A DNA stretch of 64,000 nucleotides from Anaerophaga thermohalophila DSM 12881 (GTDB lineage Bacteria; Bacteroidota; Bacteroidia; Bacteroidales; Marinilabiliaceae). The stretch is taken from contig NZ_AEWI01000013.1 in assembly GCF_000191885.1 (NCBI RefSeq), positions 185,285-249,284 on the forward strand. Direction: 5' to 3'. The notes below the pieces were generated by a model. That model did no database searches. It was not told where the DNA came from and saw only the letters and a program-made list of their open reading frames with translations. The position numbers and the translations under genes were made by a program. Below are positions 63,101 to 64,000 of the stretch, in pieces (the stretch's first letter is position 1; every line of letters starts with the position of its first letter).

Positions 63101-64000
63101 AGCTGTAGGGCGTAATCCCTCCCGAAACACTAACACTCAATGTAACATCCGAACCTTCACATACAGTACCGCTGTTATCTATATTATCAATGACAGGATC
63201 ACTCACAACAACATTGGTTGTTCCGGTAACTGAACAACCGTTAGCATCGGTAACAACCACATCATAATCGCCGGCATTAGCCAGCGTGACATTGGTTACC
63301 GACGGATTCTGAGCCGTGCTGCTGAAACCATCAGGGCCGCTCCACAAATAAGAATAAGGAGAAGTGCCACCTGAGACTGTAACAGATAAGTTTACAGTCC
63401 CTCCTGCACATACAGGGCCGTCGTTTTCAATATTATCTATTACAGGATTTTCATTCACTACAACAGTGGTACTACCTGTCGCTGAACCACAGCCATTGGC
63501 ATCGGTGACGACAACATCATAGCTTCCGGCATCGGCAAGAGTTATATCAGACAGAACAGGGTCTTCATCAGTACTGGTAAATCCATTGGGGCCTGTCCAT
63601 GAATAGGTATATGGGCCTGAACCACCTATGATAGTGACAGATAAATTAACCGTACCGCTTTCACAAACCGGGCCATCATTGGAAATAGCGTCTATTACCG
63701 GATTTTCGTTTACTGTAACTGTAGTGCTGCCATTAACAATACACCCATTGGCATCGGTCACTGTAACATCATAAGCACCCCCATTGGCCAGCGTGACATT
63801 CGGGATGGTCGGATTCTGAGCCGTGCTGCTGAAACCGTCAGGGCCGCTCCATAAGTAGCTATAGGGCGTAATCCCTCCCGAAACACTAACACTCAATGTA
63901 ACATCTGAACCTTCACATACAGTACCGCTGTTATCTATATTATCAATGACAGGATCACTCACAACAACATTGGTTGTTCCGGTAACTGAACAACCGTTAG
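57108..64000 (-). CDS. Giant T9SS adhesin with Ig-like repeats, C-terminal part (5' end outside the window)
   Basis: At least 2,296 residues are visible; the frame is open to the right edge, so the start and probably many repeats are missing. The visible part begins with near-identical Ig/SprB-type domains of about 84 residues, each with a Cys at the start (DGPVCAGGTVNLSV), YLWSGPDGFSST in the middle and TDANGC at the end. From about residue 540 more divergent PKD/Ig-like domains continue, then a cadherin-like domain (about 2080-2180, TILYRVENLLEPSRWDQDTI). The last 100 residues are a T9SS type B sorting domain (FIPNAFSPNGDGINDYFVIS, FEVFNRWGTLVYRS, LPNGVYFYVYTV, FNGFVELRR). It should be displayed on the cell surface for adhesion or gliding, through the adjacent PorP/SprF protein. 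Confidence 0.92.
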   Translation of the reverse strand, partial: NGCSVTGTTNVVVSDPVIDNIDNSGTVCEGSDVTLSVSVSGGITPYSYLWSGPDGFSSTAQNPTIPNVTLANGGAYDVTVTDANGCIVNGSTTVTVNENPVIDAISNDGPVCESGTVNLSVTIIGGSGPYTYSWTGPNGFTSTDEDPVLSDITLADAGSYDVVVTDANGCGSATGSTTVVVNENPVIDNIENDGPVCAGGTVNLSVTVSGGTSPYSYLWSGPDGFSSTAQNPSVTNVTLANAGDYDVVVTDANGCSVTGTTNVVVSDPVIDNIDNSGTVCEGSDVTLSVSVSGGITPYSYLWSGPDGFSSTAQNPTIPNVTLANGGAYDVTVTDANGCIVNGSTTVTVNENPVIDAISNDGPVCESGTVNLSVTIIGGSGPYTYSWTGPNGFTSTDEDPVLSDITLADAGSYDVVVTDANGCGSATGSTTVVVNENPVIDNIENDGPVCAGGTVNLSVTVSGGTSPYSYLWSGPDGFSSTAQNPSVTNVTLANAGDYDVVVTDDNGCPVTGTTNVVINELPTVTLDDASTCDGQDITLIASSSGGSGNYVNYVWYNGVGNVIASGASNQLTLTGTDVELTNDGAAYSVTVEDNNGCISAPDDMILTVNENPIVIIYPGDPEMNICAGNDLVLDANATGGSGSYSYLWELPDGSTMTGQQITIPAVTVSNDDGVYTVTVTDGVSCSGTAQIDVHVIELTATFSASTTAVCENNKEITFTAGGGEQYEFFRYDSNAGTWSSVQGPDANDVYVTDQLNDGDQVYVHVFGSGCDDISDTIDITVRENPTISFNPGNLTEVCEEEQIVIMVQASGGDGNYTYEWYQDGTLIPGVSTHSYTINNASLFNAGNYEVIAIDDNGNGCPSNAIDEDVVVHPLPAVDLVADPPSALEGTEVTFTANGSGGDTFKFFINDDEKQYGTSNTFTTNALADGDSVSVQVFSSFECRTDDYLIMSVYEGVDLPIVVGVNKEYCEGTGGATVEVTNPQLDITYEIVLEDESATAYSSIIYDGTNQVIWNNVLDADPPNGTNYRVKAYRAAVPSEYELSESFEITEHPRPDVYTMTVDGSPVSLPDGDTASDCNAGTGYVIGLENSWGADTYELVFNGSQVLETKPGGVIPFVFDNSYSYVGTYTIRAIAGFGCSAMMEGSFTIEGDELQLFDLQTENDGRYCEDDPDGVELSLSGSESGVEYIVLQDGSPVDTITGNGNALVLGNYQQVGSEATTYSVVAYSSGGCPYLMNNSIDVEEVTLPDAGNLAVSNGGHYCEGGQGVHLTLENQEEGLTYYLIYESNNTVAVHHGVSGGGNVNFVNDTDGTEWFTSEGDYYVISETNDLGCVSSESNSVTVETDPLPEDRPILGELGFCPGGGTNLYIEDSQNDVEYQLFDVVDDVSYGSAVSGNGSTLSFAVTDSSSYTILATNTSTGCARNFEDTVKVVEYDVPDATLSMVVDSVVISGNPCAPKEAIVSIENPEEGVTYYLWREGNSSYSSFVEVTQAGLSEVEFPDAIIDRNGHYYITAIGNSGCEVRLLDEEDIHIEGAISVFGLNGGANLCQGDGATTVSTTGSETSVTYSLIYVSNGHVYDTQPGNGYPIDFVPDVSSNSYFYLEADNGSGCKMVMDSLRVKFNPLPKAFEMTGSGVYCDMSVGGAQVGLNGSEFGVDYFLLEENTGQADVEEGRYDGGPLTFNVLVPNGTYTVFAKNQTTGCTSSMKDTVRVIYEDTPPQPNFVTNPVISCGQEYTEIEIDNAVSGVDYELVNISNVDSVIIARKATINGDFVISPVASGSYYVKASWGGSCDVISEQIDIETGEIVLPAQVEDYSMNYCYGEPISITAFIDSDHWTYELADENQSVLSHIYGSVGADNSITWTFDSTEVSQKYYVRVADGSGFCGEEYSSEISVSVAQAVNPPVIASDTIFYCPEAFNKGTVIVENSSSDYAYYLYRSDDTSTYFRRLFGEDGNDIGFEYLDSAEYVISAIDLTSGCESEFDTVLVSPYSSPAYIDRYISDILLGINVTDTLYLGDNGLSIDVDNLESDLNYYLINEEEDTVEFDNSIGGTIDINEPGEYQLFVQYSDVSCEPVPYNGVLYVFEDMLEAHPAFIYLNENEVSDSVTVNVTKTDIDIDNLNFFFPESETNPYLYEGDFGIIQFKDQTTGFVEYTKAPSFFGVDTILYRVENLLEPSRWDQDTIFIYVGNKNMTEDRSIFIPNAFSPNGDGINDYFVISSNRSRTEESTFEVFNRWGTLVYRSQGKVYQNDWDGKSNINNMIAIGDDLPNGVYFYVYTVKANVDGETVIKKFNGFVELRR
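62461..64000 (-). repeat. 756-bp coding tandem repeat, two full copies plus a third at the edge
   Basis: Copies are 62461-63216 and 63217-63972, and a third begins at 63973 and continues past the window. Each encodes three Ig-like domains (252 residues). I count about five differences between the two full copies by eye, so they are over 99% identical, unlike the older domains downstream. Recent duplication or ongoing gene conversion is likely. Confidence 0.92.

Noticed and set aside
62461..64000. CRISPR-like or satellite array
   Set aside because: The 756-bp repeats are coding, in frame and made of Ig-like domains.

Overview
The window comes from a member of the Bacteroidota, most likely an anaerobic, fermentative relative of the Bacteroidales/Marinilabiliales. 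The evidence is a type IX secretion (T9SS) gene set (PorP/SprF-like protein, OmpA/PD40 lipoprotein-like protein, cargo with type A and type B sorting tails), a Bacteroidota-style LptD and MlaD, a eukaryote-like NADP isocitrate dehydrogenase, and an acetate/butyrate kinase cluster. It is chromosomal: dnaA, dnaX, rnpB, rarA and kdsA are present, and no phage, plasmid, CRISPR or intact insertion sequence was seen. All assignments come from reading motifs by eye; no database search was run.

Layout. 0-4 kb: a three-gene biotin-dependent acyl-CoA carboxylase set (beta subunit, biotin carboxylase, biotin carrier) on the minus strand. 4.7-10.6 kb: a small lipoprotein, then a SbcD/YhaO-like nuclease with its SMC-like YhaN ATPase. 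10.9-22.2 kb (minus): isocitrate dehydrogenase, dnaX with an A10 slippery run that separates a short and a long product, rlmB, an ABC-F ATPase, a five-LysM protein fused to a periplasmic-binding fold, and dnaA. 22.5-28.2 kb: envelope genes (MlaD, amidase, divergent LptD). 28.2-33.2 kb: tRNA-Ser with tRNA-like debris, a TPR lipoprotein, a soluble histidine kinase, and 1.5 kb of gene-poor, decayed DNA. 33.2-41.2 kb: an exported DUF4097-like protein, aminopeptidase P, a thioredoxin-fold protein, a DUF4465 lipoprotein whose signal peptide is out of frame, and a secreted trypsin-like protease. 41.3-47 kb (minus): buk, ptb, ackA, a 3-hydroxyacyl-CoA dehydrogenase and pta, which together can turn butyryl-CoA and acetyl-CoA into acids plus ATP. 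47.6-53.3 kb: rarA, kdsA, an M48 lipoprotein peptidase, YihY and RNase P RNA. 53.4-64 kb (minus): a two-SPOR-domain protein, an OmpA/PD40 protein, PorP/SprF and the C-terminal 2,300 residues of a giant T9SS adhesin that runs off the right edge and holds near-identical 756-bp repeats.

The most unusual feature is the intergenic DNA. Several families of dispersed, palindromic, non-coding repeats fill it. One family (R1 below) ends exactly at the start codon of at least four real genes (biotin carboxylase, the 4.7-kb lipoprotein, kdsA, the M48 peptidase) and at an ATG just before the DUF4465 gene, so it seems to supply their leaders. A second family (R2) forms imperfect hairpins of about 145 bp in both orientations. 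Two homopolymer frameshifts, one in dnaX (probably programmed) and one in the DUF4465 lipoprotein (probably a mutation, phase switch or sequencing error), also deserve checking.
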